DNA from: Neurospora tetrasperma FGSC 2508
Lineage: Eukaryota > Ascomycota > Sordariomycetes > Sordariales > Sordariaceae
Direction: 5' to 3'
Assembly: GCF_000213175.1 (NCBI RefSeq)
Contig: NW_009799104.1
Location: 774,205-838,204 of the forward strand
Length of the DNA stretch: 64,000 nt
This document shows positions 1 through 12,982 of this stretch, piece after piece; the stretch's first letter is position 1, and every line of letters starts with the position of its first letter. The translations under genes and the position numbers were made by a program. Below the pieces are notes generated by a model, which saw only the letters and a list, made by a program, of their open reading frames with translations, searched no databases and was not told where the DNA came from.

Positions 1-1647
1 CCCGAATAGGGCGCCGTATTGACATCGTCGAACGTATCGGTAAGTGGTCGTCGGTGCGGGTCGTCGTGATATCGTTGGTGAGCCTGGTTCTCTCGATAAT
101 CTTCTTGACAATCCGCCCTGGAGGTGGCTGTTTTAAATGTCGGTTGACCAATCACGAAAACCGTTTCTCAACCTGGAAGTGCATGTGTCAGTCAGTCCAT
201 GTGTATCGTAAAGCTCGGAAATCAAAGCAACATACTCTCCACGGGTTGTTGTACTCAAACCCATAAGGCGCATCTGCGGCATCTGTTTGCCCTCGTAACC
301 ATCCGGTAAGTCTGCGGTCGCGGTCCATCACTATAAAAACACCAATTGTCAGTCGCTGTCAGGGTGGATGTGCGCAAAGGCGCATCATGACTCGCGCAGT
401 TCGCAGGTATAAGTGGTGCGTACTTTGCTATACAACAGTTAGCCCATGAGCTCAACGAGTAGCAGAGGGTTTACGCACTCTATCCCAGGTATCCAACGAC
501 CATCTCGCCTTCTTGCCGCCGTTCTGGGCAGTCTTGATGGCAGACAGGCCGGCGCCCGTGACGCCGAACATCTAGGTTTCCGTCAGCGGGACCCGATCCC
601 CCCACCCCGCTCCGGGCGCACTGATCCGGTGGAGCTTACCGTGACGATGATGGCATAGGGAATGAGGGCCTCGAATGGGACAGTCATCGCGGCGGTTTTT
701 CTGGACCTAGTCAATTCGGTCAGTCAAGCCGCAACACTATTTTTCGAATTACTTGGAACCGACCTAAAGTCGTTGTGCAATGGTATGATTATGTTGTGGC
801 TTCTCTGTTGTGACAATCCGCAGCTAAGCAGTTGCAGTGGCCGGGATACAGGTCCCAAGTCTGGTGATGGGATGGCAGATGCCGTGGAGCGTCTTGGACG
901 AATTGGCGGAGACGGGCCGCGGATGCCTCAGGCGCTCAAGGGAAGTGGAAATCAGCTGGAAATGGAAGCTTTCGGTCGCCTGGGATGTTTCCAGTGGAGC
1001 AGAGACCACCCCCCCACCAACCCGCCTGGACCCGCAGGAGCTGGAAGCTTGGCGGTTGCATTGCAACTGACTAAGCACGTGTACCCTTGCACGTACATCG
1101 GCCCGGTAACGTAACCTCGATTGGTAAGGGCGTCTGGAACTCCAAAGGGACGGGCAACTTCTCAGGGACAACACTCCGCGAACAAGCACACTGGCACTTT
1201 GAGCACTGACTACGGCCCTCCACGACAAAAGAACAACTACGCGACGCGTCTTTTGACATCATCGACCTAGTGCGACCGCAGAACGACACGATACACGCAG
1301 CCTTGTTGCCCGGATCAGCGCGTTTTCAACCCCCCTTTCGAGCTGTCGCAAACAAAATCACCTGCTTCCAGTAGGCACCAGCGTCTCGCAGCTGCGGCCT
1401 CCAAGCACCACAACCACACAGAAAACTGTCGCCGATACATAAACTTGGGTCGCCTTCCACTGTTCATCCATCTCCAGGCATGATAAGGCCCGAAACACCA
1501 ACTTCGAGCTAGCTGGTATGAGTGCCCTCTGGCCAGGTTACGCTTGACGAGACTTGCCAAAGGGGTGCCCGTGCGGGGAAGCCAGGCCGGGTGCTGAGAA
1601 CAAAGCGGACAACCAACAAGGAAAAAACAGAACACACACAACCTGCA
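1..1647. other. Left flank and upstream region of the MYST gene, no gene seen
   Basis: Several short open frames exist on both strands, but none has a recognisable domain, a convincing splice pattern or coding-like composition. The last few hundred bases before 1648 are probably promoter and 5' untranslated leader of the acetyltransferase gene. Nothing else can be supported. Confidence 0.6.
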
Positions 1648-4600
1648 ATGGCCGACGAACAGCTCAGGGCGGAGGAGCTGCAGCAGAGCGTCATGATGTC
1701 GGAACACCAGGCTGAGGCCAGTACCGCTGACGGGGACGTCGCAATGGTCGACCAAGTCACTATTACCTCCGAGATGTCCAACATCATCGCCAAGCCCGAG
1801 CCTAGCGAGGCCGACGAAGACCAAGAGATGCACGATGCACAGGAAGAGAACGACCACCACGACGAGGAAATGGGCGAAGGCGACGATGCCGAACACTCGG
1901 ACCAAGGCAGCCACGACGGCCATGATGACCACGACCACCACGAAGACTCCGGTGATGAACACGGCGAAGAAGAGGAACACGACGGTGAAGACCCCGAGGG
2001 GTTCGATGAAGATGCCGAAGGAGACGAGGGCGACTCCGTCCACTCCGAGGAACATACCTCGCAACAACACCTACCAAGCGTGGAGGAGGACCATGACGAT
2101 GATGAGGACGACGATGACGAGGGTGTCGGAGCCGTCAAAATAAAACCGGGTGACACTGACCATAGCGAAAGTGAAAGCGGGGAGGAGGAAGACGACCATT
2201 CGTCGGCAAGTTCGGCGAGCGTCAGTGATGCGGAATCCGAGGACGAGGTACACTGGGAAGATGCGGCTGAGCACGAACCTGCGGGCGACGAGGACGATGA
2301 TGATGAGGGTTCCGAAAAGGGAGATAGTGGACTTTGCATGTTCTGTAAGCAAGACGAAGACCACGACCCGGCCGAGGAATTCGAGGAGTATCTTGCATGT
2401 GCTGGATGTGGAGACAACGGTCAGTACATCTTGTTCTGTTGAAATTACGGGATGGATTACGAACTGGTAAGAAGGAGAGCTAGAAGCTGACGGTTAGTAG
2501 CCCACCAGCAGTGTGCAAGGGAAGCGAATGCGTTGCCCAGTGATCAAGGTACGAACTTAATGGAGCCCTTCCGCATCGATACCATTGATGTTACATTACG
2601 TACACTGACCATAACTAGCACTCGACGCCTGGAAATGTCCGAATTGCGCCAGTGAAGAAGGGTCACAAACCGCCGCGGGGAAGAATCACGAGCCGACGCA
2701 GGTGAACGGGACGGAAACCATTACCCACCCCACCACACGCCGAGCGTCAGCACCCAAACTGGCTAGGGACCTTCTGCCTCCTCAAAAACACACAAACCCG
2801 GATTCCCACTCCGTCTTCAACCAACTCGTGCTGGACGAGGATCCTATGGATGGATCTCGCGTACTTAGGAAACGTAAGACGTCTTCAGTAGAACCCCCAG
2901 AGCACATAATTAGCCTTAGGAAGCGACGCCGGAACACCGTGGGCACCGAAGAAGAACCCGATGAGAGCACAGCCGGCCACGACGAACAAGCGAGGCCGAC
3001 CTCGGCCCGGTCATTGCGAATTAAGATCTCCAATCCTGCAGCCCCGGTCAACATCGTCAAGAAGACACGAAGTAGCATCTTGCTGCGCATGCGTGTAGAT
3101 CCCACCAAGTTACAGCAGATAACATCGCAACCACCCAAGGGGAACAGCAAGCGATCAAGTCGGTCTGCTCGATCAGGTCGATCCGGCCGTTCAGGACGGT
3201 CTGGGCGTAAAACGTTAGGAAGGTCAGGTCGGTCGCGCAGGGCGGCCGCAGCAGCTGATGCAATGGAACCTTCCACGGCACCGTTCGCTAGCACAAGCTA
3301 TACCCAACCATTTTATTCCTTCTACGATAAGGAGACGGATGAACTCAAAGGAAAGCCATACGGTGGCATCCTCACCGACGCCGAGGCGGATACGTCCAAG
3401 ACACTACCTCAACCCGAGGATCGTCGGCGTTTCGATGAAGCGAAGCAAATGGCCGAGGAGGAATGGCGACAACGACTCTTGAAGATGCAAGCCGAGATCG
3501 AAGCACCAGTCAAGAAGTCCAAGAAGACGGCCGGTCCAGCCAGCCAAATCGAGTGCATCGAGTTCGGAGGCTGGGAGATCGACACATGGTATGCCGCACC
3601 GTATCCCGAGGAATACAGCAGGAACCGGGTTCTATATATCTGCGAATTCTGCCTCAAGTACATGAACTCCGACTATGTGGCATGGAGACATAAGCTTAAG
3701 TGCCCCGCAAAACATCCACCAGGCGACGAGATTTATCGCCATGGCTCGATATCCGTCTTCGAGGTCGACGGACGCAAAAATCCGGTCTACTGCCAGAATC
3801 TCTGCTTGCTGGCCAAGCTCTTCCTTGGGTCCAAGACCCTCTATTACGACGTGGAGCCATTTCTCTTCTACGTCCTCTGTGAATATGACCAATATGGCTA
3901 CCATTTCGTCGGATACTTTTCCAAGGAAAAGCGCGCGAGTAGTCAGAACAACGTCTCGTGTATTCTCACCTTGCCTATCCACCAACGAAAGGGATACGGC
4001 AATCTCCTGATCGACTTCTCCTATCTCCTCACCAGGGTCGAGCAAAAGACTGGCTCCCCAGAAAAGCCTCTTTCCGACATGGGCCTCGTGTCTTACCGGA
4101 ACTACTGGAGGTTGGTGATGTGCAAATATCTCCTTGAGCACTGCTCCAGTGATCCCAAGGAGAAGAAAGGTCTGAGTATCAAGAAGATCTCCGATGACAC
4201 GGGCCTCACGCCAGACGACGTCATCTCATCATTGGAGGGCTTGAGATGTTTGGTGCGCGATCCCCAGACCCAACTTTATGCCTTCCGCGTCGACCTACCT
4301 TACTGCCGGGAGTACGTCGCAAAGTGGGAGGCCAAGAAATACGTTCAGCTGGAACCAAAAGCCCTCACATGGACTCCTTACGTTATGGGCCGGAGCAATG
4401 CCACGAACTTTGAGCTTGGGCCAGCACTAAACGCCATCGCCCCTAGGGAGGACGACGAGACCAAGCCAACGGTTGAGGAAGGAACCGTCCTCAACGGTGA
4501 TGCTTCTCAGCCTGACGGTCTGGCAAACCAGGTCGAAAAGATGGAGATTGACACCTCAGCTCCAACCATTCTCGAGTCAACCGAGCCCAACGAGCTGGGT

Positions 4601-5365
4601 ATCATCCAGCCCGAAGTTATCTCCCCTCGATCCGTCCTTAAAACCAACGGTCTCTTTCCCAACGGCTCCGTCCACGGCTCCGTCCACCCTAACGACGACC
4701 ACGACCGGAAAGCTAAGACCGAACCGGACGCCGATGGCGAAGATAAAGAGAACCCCGACGACTGGATGGCCCAATATGAGGGTATCCCGCCTACTCGCTT
4801 CGAGGTCGTTCCACCGGTCAACACTTCCCGGCGCGGAGCCGGCGTCGACCGCATCCGAAACACTGTTGCCCGCCTACCAGCCGTCCGCACCAACAGCGGC
4901 AGCGCCGCCCGGCCACGAAACCCTCGCCGTACGAGCGGTGTCCGCCGCGTATCTTCGGCCATCAAGCCCCGCAGTAGCAGCAGCAGCAAGCGCAAAGCAG
5001 GTGGCACCGGTCGCGGGCCTGGCCGTTGGCCCAAGGGTACCAAGAAGAGCGACTACGGTAACGCCGAGAGTGGCCCGGGTTTTCCTCCTGGTTGGCTGGC
5101 GAAGCAGAAATCGCTCGATTCTACGACGCCGAAGAAGGAGGGCGAGGAAGGGATGAGGGATACGGTGCATGTTACCCCTACTGCGGAGAGCGCCGCCGGT
5201 TACAACATGAGCGGTAGTGGCAGTGGGAGTGGGAGCCGGAGTGCTAACTCTTCTGGCGCGAACGGAAACGGAGAGGACGCTGGGAGTGCCGATAACGGCG
5301 ACAGCTTCAATGGCGGCGGAGAAGACGAACAAGCAGATATTACCATGAAGGATGACGACAATTAG
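1648..5365 (+). CDS. sas3: MYST-family histone acetyltransferase with PHD finger (Sas3/MOZ-like)
   Basis: Three exons, 1648-2419, 2501-2548 and 2619-5365, give 1188 residues; both introns are GT-AG and the frame is kept. The first 225 residues are very acidic. A PHD finger (about 228-290) is split by both introns: CMFC, CAGCGDNAH, QQC and WKCPNC supply the C4HC3 ligands, which supports the splice sites. A basic RSGRSGRSGR stretch follows. The MYST domain has its CEFC zinc finger near residue 615, the acetyl-CoA loop QRKGYG near 722, the cysteine in VSCILTLP and the general-base glutamate in SPEKPLSD near 755. The C-terminus is Ser/Gly rich with a GRGPGRWPKG AT-hook-like motif. Known of the family: acetylates histone H3 in NuA3-type complexes. 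Start chosen at the ATG of MADEQLRAEE; upstream in-frame sequence has no better ATG. It ends in UAG followed by a long in-frame open stretch (separate entry). The Sas3 assignment rests on domain order; another MYST clade is possible. Confidence 0.93.
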
Positions 5366-5683
5366 GAATCAGTAGCGTTATCATGGAGGCCGGAGATGAC
5401 GATAAGAGGAACAGGAAGTGAAGAGGGAGGAGCAAGGGCCACACCAAGAAGACGGCCAAGGGGAAGACCACGGAAAGTGGTAAGGTTTGCGTCTCCGAAT
5501 CCCGCTTCAGCCAACCGTCCTGCTTCAGCGCCGCCAACCTGGAGAACAAAACCCAATAGAGCATGGTGGCGTGACCCGGGTTACGGCACTGACGACTCGT
5601 ATCTGAAGAATGGTGGTGATAATGGTGAGGATGGTCAGGATGATGGTGATGGCGATGGCGATGGCGGCCATGACGACTCCTGA
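5366..5683 (+). other. In-frame open stretch after the MYST-gene UAG (105 codons, AT-hook-like)
   Basis: Directly after the UAG at 5363-5365 the same frame stays open for 105 codons to a TGA at 5681-5683. The translation looks like protein: a basic block RRRPRGRPRKVVRF contains the GRP core of an AT-hook, a Ser/Pro/Ala stretch and a Trp-rich stretch follow, and the end is acidic (DDGDGDGDGG). I found no GT-AG pair with good consensus that would splice out the stop. It may be a readthrough extension, a tail lost by a recent stop gain, or 3' UTR that is open by chance. Confidence 0.4.
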
Positions 5684-8047
5684 CGGGGTTTTCGCTCTCG
5701 AACATGTCAATGCCCGCCCTCTTGTTCTTTCCTCTTCTCACCTCCTGTCAGTCTCTTCGGCCCCATGTTGTTTCATTTATTTTCTACTCTACTATTCTAC
5801 CTTGCTGTTACGTTTATTTAAAAAGAGGGGGAAGGCAAGCTGGCTTGAAATTTTGTTTTTCTTTCATTTTCTTCCATTCACCTTTTTTATTTTGTTGAAG
5901 ATTAGGGCCTAATGAGGGCATCACGGATAGGCCATGGCGTCAGTAGGGCAATCGGAGTCTGGTTGGTCGGCGGTATAGGTCCATAGCATTTGATAGCGAG
6001 GGGCATCATTGTTCTTTACGTATGTAGCATCAGCACTTGAAATGTGATGCGCAGCAGTTATTTACTCTTGAAGACCCCCTCAATCGCATCGTGAATGTAG
6101 TTGGTAACCCCGGCTCTGGTAATGTTTTCCGTCGTGATAACTTCAGCAGCACTGTTATTGCTTCTATTTCTAGAAGAATACCAAAACCCAGAAAAAATCT
6201 CCACAAGGGTGTTCCACTGCATATGCAGCCCATTTCTGCCCTTGTAATTTTGCTTGACTCTTTCCGCGAATGATTTCCCCCCGTTCGTCACTTGTCCCGT
6301 CGCAAAAGAGCCTTTCTCCTCAGGGCAAGTCGTGAATGTTTACGTCATTTGCTGGAACTCAAAGCCCCTCTGCAGGGAAAAAGGGTCCCCATCATACTTG
6401 TAGAAATCCAGGAACAAGGTACACCAACAGACTGTGACTGGATAGCCTATCTCACAACACACTTGGGTTGAGCTCAGTGGGACCGCATCAATTCTCATTA
6501 TGTCAGTCAGGCACAATTCGTGGAGTAAATCCCTGATGATATTAGAAGAGAGGGATTGATATTGTTGGGCATGATTTCTTCCTCATTGGGAGAGTCTGAC
6601 TGGTCCCGGTCATAACACAAAGATGGAAGGCAGCTTACTTAGGTTGTTTGAGAACTGCCCGCTTGGTTCCGGGAAAGGGGGATGCCGATGGATGAGTGAT
6701 GGGCAGTGAGTGACATGACCTGGAGTCAAGTGGAACTTGAACTGAATTGGGGGATCGTGCCAAGCCACTCACGGCCTTTCGTCACCGCAGCAGCACGCCC
6801 AGGATGGCGCAGGGCAATGATCAGACTCGGAGGGGTTGGTTACTAACACATGACAACTCAGGTAGGAAAACAATTCGGTATTCGACACACCTAGTCGTCG
6901 ACGGACATAAGGTACGCAAAGGAGAAATCAAAGGCTGACAGTGGGTTGGGTTCGGATATTTGGACTATTTACAGCCCAGATAGGTAGAGGTACATGACCC
7001 TGACATAATGATCGGCTACGGTATAAGCTGCCGAAAGGGGTCTAGCACTAACAGGCGGGTAATCTTGAAAAGATGATGAGAAGGGAACATCAACAAGGAC
7101 GACGATAGTGAGTGCCCTGTTGCTTGGGACCGAATCAACTGCGTAATCTCAACCTAGGTAGCCCAGGCTGGGGAGAGGGATTTCTACCTCTATGTACCTA
7201 CACTAGGTACCCAACGATACATGTCCAAAACAAGCTCGAATCAATACCTAAAGGCTGCTGGTGGTGGTTGGTTACCTACCTAGTGAGAGGTTTCTTTCCA
7301 ACAAACCGACCGGAGTTCCTTGCGCATTGGACTGGACCAACACTTGCTTGCGCGTCGCATCGTCACATTTGTAACAGTTGGTGGCCAACTGCTGAGCTTG
7401 GCCCCTCTCATTCAGGTCCCTCTTCCTTCTTCCACTTCTTCCGTCCTGTTCCTCCCAACATCGCCCTAATCACCTGCTCCCAATTGACGCCTCCTAACCT
7501 ACCTAGGTTCACACGCCAATCGTCCAACCTAATCTCCAAACATCCAATCCCTCCTCCACCCGGTCAACATCTTTTCCCACCCCCCCCCCGGCGCCGCTGT
7601 CCTGTTGACGGACGAGGATCCCCAGACGACCAATTTACCCCAGAGTTTAGAACAAGACCGACCTTGAACCTGCGCGCTCCAGACCACACACACGGCAAGA
7701 CAAAGGCACAGCTTTTAGAACGGTACACACAACAAGCCGAGCGAATATAATTTGAAACCACGGCCTATCGTACCGAAGTACCTTGTGAGCGGCGTGGATC
7801 GATCGCCAAACCGTCGCACTACAACATCAACCACCTTCCCTGCCCGTCTGTAATTGCAATAGCTCCACTGCCGACTGATTGTAATCAGACGCTAACCACC
7901 GACCGACGGCTTCCCGCGACACGCAACGAGAACTGTCCCGCTGAGCGAGACTCCCCCGACACAGCCTCTCATTCTTCTCTTTCCTTTTGACATCGATCCG
8001 ATCTATCAGCTTAGTAGCTTCTTCGACATCGAAGAAGCCCGCCCATC
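5684..8047. other. Intergenic region between the MYST gene and epsin
   Basis: Holds the 3' end of the MYST transcript (T-rich, 5740-5900), an undetermined minus-strand open stretch (own entry) and, from about 7300, a pyrimidine-rich segment ending in a CT/CA-rich leader typical of the epsin promoter and 5' UTR. No other gene is supported. Confidence 0.5.
6058..6576 (-). pseudogene. Possible unknown gene or decayed gene fragment
   Basis: On the minus strand one frame is open over about 173 codons apart from a single TAA at 6340-6342. Both halves look like protein: the upstream part contains an ATG at 6498, CCEIGYPVTVCWCTLFLDF and YKYDGDPFSLQRGF; the downstream part contains CPEEKGSFATGQ, NGLHMQWNTLVEIFSGFWY and a C-terminal FKSK. 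The TAA overlaps a possible GTAAAC donor, and a CAG acceptor about 108 bases downstream would keep the frame, so a small spliced gene is possible. I recognise no family. Local base composition is more A/T rich than the neighbouring genes. A relic or chance reading frame is equally possible. Confidence 0.25.
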
Positions 8048-10170
8048 ATGTCCAAGGTAATTCGCAGCGTCAAAAACGTCACAAAGGGTTACTCGGCCGC
8101 CCAGGTCAAAGTGCGCGATGGTGGGTCATTCCTCGCTCTCTTTCTGCTGTCGCTACTGCCTCTATCCTTCTTCCACCCACTGCGCTTCTCCCGCTGCGTG
8201 TGATGCCATGTCGTCCTTGGCATTGTGCGCTTCCAACTGGCTCGCTGGCCGACAGCCACACATCATCACCTCGTTTGGAGACATGGCTTGACTGACATTG
8301 ACGCCTTTGATCGATTATAGCGACAAGTAACGACCCATGGGGACCTACAGGAACCCAGATGGGGCAAATCGCCCAGATGACGTACGGCACGTAAGTTCAC
8401 CGTCTCGAGTTCCTCAAGCGACTACACCGAGTTCCCGTTAATGACTTGTTGTACCAACTGCAGAAGCACCGAGTTCTACGAAATCATGGACATGCTCGAC
8501 AAGCGACTGAACGATAAGGGCAAGAACTGGCGTCACGTCCTGAAGGCATTGAAGGTTATGGACTACATTTTGCACGAGGGATCCGAGATGGTGGTGACGT
8601 GGGCCAAGCAGAACATCTTTATCATCAAGACACTGCGCGAGTTCCAATACATTGACGAGGAGGGCAAGGATGTTGGAAACAACGGTAGGGAACCCACGCC
8701 AATTCGAGGGCTTATTTTCAGTATGCTGACGTTCTACTACCAGTCCGTGTCGCCGCCAAGGATCTTACTGCGCTGCTCCTGGACGAGGAGAGGTTGCGCG
8801 AGGAGCGTACTGACCGAAGAGCCTGGAAATCGCGTATGCAGTACGGGGAGGAAATGCCCCAGCACCACGCCGAACCGTCGCGTCCCCGCCCCCGGCAGCA
8901 TAGAGCACAGTATGCCGACGAGGACGATGCAGAGTACAAGTTGGCGATCGAAGCGAGCAAACACCAAGAGGAGGAGGACAGGAAGCGACGTGAGAGGGCT
9001 CTCGCCGAGGTGGACGACGATGATCTCGCCAAAGCCATCAAGCTCAGCAAGGAAGAGGAGGAGCGAAGGCGACGGGAGCTCGAGGAGACGAATGCCGCGG
9101 CTTTGTTTGATGATACCCCAGCGCAGACGACCCAGCCTCAGTTCACCGGTTTCAACCAAGGCTATCAGCAAGGCAGTGCGGTGGATTTCTTTGCTAACCC
9201 ACTTGATCAGAACCAGCTGCAGGCTCAACAAACTGCTTACATGAACAATGCATTCACCGGGTACGGGCAGCAACCAATGGGATATCAGCAGACGGGATAC
9301 CAGAACGGCTTCCAGAACGGCTTCCAGCCCCAGCCTACCGGCATCTACGATCCTTACGGTCAACAACAGCAGCAGCAACAGCCCCAAGGTTTCATGGCCC
9401 AGCCAACGGGCTACAACCCATACGCGAACCAGCAGCAACAGCAGCCCCAATTCGACAACTCCTCGTCGACGTTGCAGCCCGGTAGTAACAACCCTTGGGC
9501 TAGCAACAATAACAACAACCAGCAGTCAGCCATCAAGCCAATGCCGACAGGATCGAACAACCCATTCGCGCAGAAGTCACCGTACAAGGCGCCATCGATG
9601 CCGGCATTGAGCAGCCTCCCCGAGCAAAAGACGCTATCATCCTTCCCCCAGATCTCCGTCACTTCCTCTAATTCGCCCTTTAATACCTTTGGCTCCCAGT
9701 CCCAGCAACAGCAGCAGCCCCAGCAGCAACAACCTCAGTTTCAACAGCAACCGCAGCAGCCCCAGCGAGAACTCAGCGAGCACGAGCAGAAGCTTAACGC
9801 CCTGCTTGCCAGCGGAGAGGGCATGGACACGTTCGGCAACACGGGTAATCTCCGTATTCCGGCGCAACATACCGCCCCTGGAACGTTTGTCAACAGTGCA
9901 GGTGCTGGCCTGAATAAGATCACGACCGAGGCGACGGGTAACAACCCTTTCTTGAAGCAGCAGTTCACGGGCTTGCCGACGGTATCGTACGGAGGTCAGC
10001 AGATGCCTGCGGCGACGGGGCCGGCCGGTATGGGCATGAACATGGGTTACGGCGGCATGAACGGGGGATATCAGCAGCAGCAGATGGGTAGCAGCAACCC
10101 ATTTGCGGCGGGTGGTCAGCAACAGCAAAGGCAACAGCAGGGTGGCCAGGGTGATTTGATCTCTTTCTAG
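8048..10170 (+). CDS. ent1: Epsin (ENTH-domain endocytic adaptor)
   Basis: Four exons (8048-8120, 8321-8390, 8464-8684, 8744-10170) give 596 residues. The N-terminus MSKVIRSVKNVTKGYS starts the ENTH domain (about 1-145), including EIMDMLDKRLNDKGKNWRH and LTALLLDEERLREER, closely matching yeast Ent1. The amphipathic first helix binds PtdIns(4,5)P2 in the family. Two ubiquitin-interacting motifs follow (AEYKLAIEASKHQEEE and DDLAKAIKLSKEEEE), then a Q/N/G-rich tail with several Asn-Pro-Phe motifs (NNPF, SNPF) that bind EH-domain proteins, and a C-terminal LISF that fits a clathrin box. Role: links ubiquitinated cargo and membrane to clathrin at the plasma membrane and actin patches. All introns are GT-AG and the phases agree. 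CAG repeats encode the polyglutamine stretches. Stop is UAG, but the frame closes after only 18 further codons. Confidence 0.95.
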
Positions 10171-10521
10171 GAGGAGGGAGATGAAGCCGGTGGCGGTGTC
10201 AAGAGTGCTCAAAGGTCGAGCAACTGAGTAGAAGGGGCCTGAATAGCGAAAGAGGTGGAGAAACAACCTAGGGAATCGGGAGCAGGCAGGGAGTGATAGC
10301 AAGGTGTGTGAGAGAGAGGAACAGAGTTATTGGATTGGGGAGTGGCTCTAAAACTCTGACTGCGTTGTTGTTGATTTCATGGTGTATAGGGTTGGGATTT
10401 TGTTTGTATGGTATTATTCTAGAGACCCCCAGTTACTTTTTCTTTATTTTTTCAAAGACGCATTATTACACGAGTGTTCAATGATTTCACGTACATGGTG
10501 TGTTTGGATTGTAGGTAGGTT

Positions 10522-11228
10522 CTAGTTCCTATCCGCTATTGACATAAGCAGCACGGTTGATTTCAAGGCACCAAGCGGAAACGAACAGCGCGACGAGCTA
10601 GTCGAGTAACTTCGAGCAGATACTGGTGATGACGGTAAGAGACAACCTGAAAAAATTAAGAAATCCACGAAACGTATCTGAGATTTCGCAAGCGACAGAT
10701 GAGATTTTCGAAACTTTGCCATACCTGAGACAGCACAATCTCACCAGAACGACCGAGAAGACGAGGACAACGAACTGTCCAACACCGGGGGATTTATACC
10801 CTATTTCAATCAGCCACCAATCCCAAGTCACATTACCTTCTTCATAGTTGCTCCCATTATTCTGAAACGTTGAAACAGCACCAAGATCTCCCAAAGTGAG
10901 GCTATCAGCAGAGAATGTCGGCGAACAACACACACAATCTTCTCTGAGTGGTCGAACCCGTCGTGATCTGTTAGTAATTGTTAAGCAATCCCGCAAGGCA
11001 GACTTGGCTTCATTAATAAGCTGGGCCTCTTCGCCAACCAGGTCGCTGAATCGAGGTAACTAGTGTGCAAAGAGTCCAGGCAACTACGCCGGATGTGTGA
11101 CCACGTGATTGAGAAAGTGAGATGACCAAGGTGTCGGCGGGCTGTCGGACGAGAGGAGACTTTGAGGACATTTGAAAAGTATAAAGAGCTGCCAGAGTTG
11201 CCTTGAAATGTTTGTTCGCTAGAGTCAT
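10522..11228 (-). CDS. Possible unknown small spliced gene
   Basis: On the minus strand an exon-like block at 11059-10837 opens just after an acceptor (CACACTAG) and reads LPRFSDLVGEEAQLINEAK, then CVCCSPTFSADSLTLGDLG, ending at a GTAATG donor. A CTGTCTCAG acceptor at 10725 joins it in frame to 10724-10522 (MAKFRKSHLSLAKSQIRFVD to a TAG), with a 112-base intron. An upstream block from an ATG at 11228 (MTLANKHFKATLAALYTFQ) could supply the start, but I found no good donor that joins it. The join is my inference; I recognise no domain. Transcript data would decide. Confidence 0.22.
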
Positions 11229-12038
11229 CCATCATCTTCTTTTTCAACTTTATTTCTTCTCCCTGACTGACTGTCGCCTTGGTGACGGACCATCTTGTCT
11301 ATCTCGCTCGCTGTGTCTCTGCCGTGTCTGTTCAAAGTGTCATTGATTTGAATGTTACGGTTGTTACCTTTGACCAATCATCATCAGGTGGTCATAGCTT
11401 CCGTTCTTCCCTTCTTGGTCCAACTGCCTGCGCGGGCGAAAGTGGTGCACGAGCCATTTCCCGCTGTTTAAGAATCCAGTTGGACTAAGGTAGAGTATCA
11501 TCCACATCGTATGATTGGTTGGAGGACAGGCTAAGAGTGGATCTTTAGTTCTTGGCTTGGGCCCGGCCGCTGTTCAGTTGTTCCCCCAGCAAATTTGACG
11601 AGTCGCCCAGGTTCCCTTCTGTCTCAAGTTGGTTCTCTTGCTGCCCGTTGTGTTGGTCTGTGTTTTCCAGGCTGTCTGTCTGGAGTCCATCGATCGGCTT
11701 GAAAGTGTGTCGTTCCGTTGTCGTTCACCACTCTCATCGCGCCTTCACCACCCGACCGGATTCAGCCAAGCACTGCTCACTGACTGCCCTACAGAGCAGA
11801 ACGGGACAAGGCGTAGAAAGAAACCCTTCAAGAACCAACTGAAGGAGGTGGTCCACGCTTTGCGATATCTCAGCTGGCTACCTTCCACTTACTATTCACC
11901 CTTTTCCTAGTCTTTAGCTTCACCGCTATTCTTTGATCTCTTAGTTGTGTTTTGACCGGGCAGCCCATTATCAAAATCTGTATAGACGAGGCTGTTTGTG
12001 GTGTTTTCTGCCCGCGAGCCCCCCTCTCCCTCCCCCCC

Positions 12039-12982
12039 NNNNNNNNNNNNNNNNNNNNNNNNNNNNNNNNNNNNNNNNNNNNNNNNNNNNNNNNNNNNNN
12101 NNNNNNNNNNNNNNNNNNNNNNNNNNNNNNNNNNNNNNNNNNNNNNNNNNNNNNNNNNNNNNNNNNNNNNNNNNNNNNNNNNNNNNNNNNNNNNNNNNNN
12201 NNNNNNNNNNNNNNNNNNNNNNNNNNNNNNNNNNNNNNNNNNNNNNNNNNNNNNNNNNNNNNNNNNNNNNNNNNNNNNNNNNNNNNNNNNNNNNNNNNNN
12301 NNNNNNNNNNNNNNNNNNNNNNNNNNNNNNNNNNNNNNNNNNNNNNNNNNNNNNNNNNNNNNNNNNNNNNNNNNNNNNNNNNNNNNNNNNNNNNNNNNNN
12401 NNNNNNNNNNNNNNNNNNNNNNNNNNNNNNNNNNNNNNNNNNNNNNNNNNNNNNNNNNNNNNNNNNNNNNNNNNNNNNNNNNNNNNNNNNNNNNNNNNNN
12501 NNNNNNNNNNNNNNNNNNNNNNNNNNNNNNNNNNNNNNNNNNNNNNNNNNNNNNNNNNNNNNNNNNNNNNNNNNNNNNNNNNNNNNNNNNNNNNNNNNNN
12601 NNNNNNNNNNNNNNNNNNNNNNNNNNNNNNNNNNNNNNNNNNNNNNNNNNNNNNNNNNNNNNNNNNNNNNNNNNNNNNNNNNNNNNNNNNNNNNNNNNNN
12701 NNNNNNNNNNNNNNNNNNNNNNNNNNNNNNNNNNNNNNNNNNNNNNNNNNNNNNNNNNNNNNNNNNNNNNNNNNNNNNNNNNNNNNNNNNNNNNNNNNNN
12801 NNNNNNNNNNNNNNNNNNNNNNNNNNNNNNNNNNNNNNNNNNNNNNNNNNNNNNNNNNNNNNNNNNNNNNNNNNNNNNNNNNNNNNNNNNNNNNNNNNNN
12901 NNNNNNNNNNNNNNNNNNNNNNNNNNNNNNNNNNNNNNNNNNNNNNNNNNNNNNNNNNNNNNNNNNNNNNNNNNNNNNNNNN
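12039..12982. other. Assembly gap (944 N)
   Basis: A continuous run of N flanked on the left by a C-rich stretch (CCCCTCTCCCTCCCCCCC). It lies in the nup145 upstream region. Open frames that span it are artefacts of translating N. Confidence 1.
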
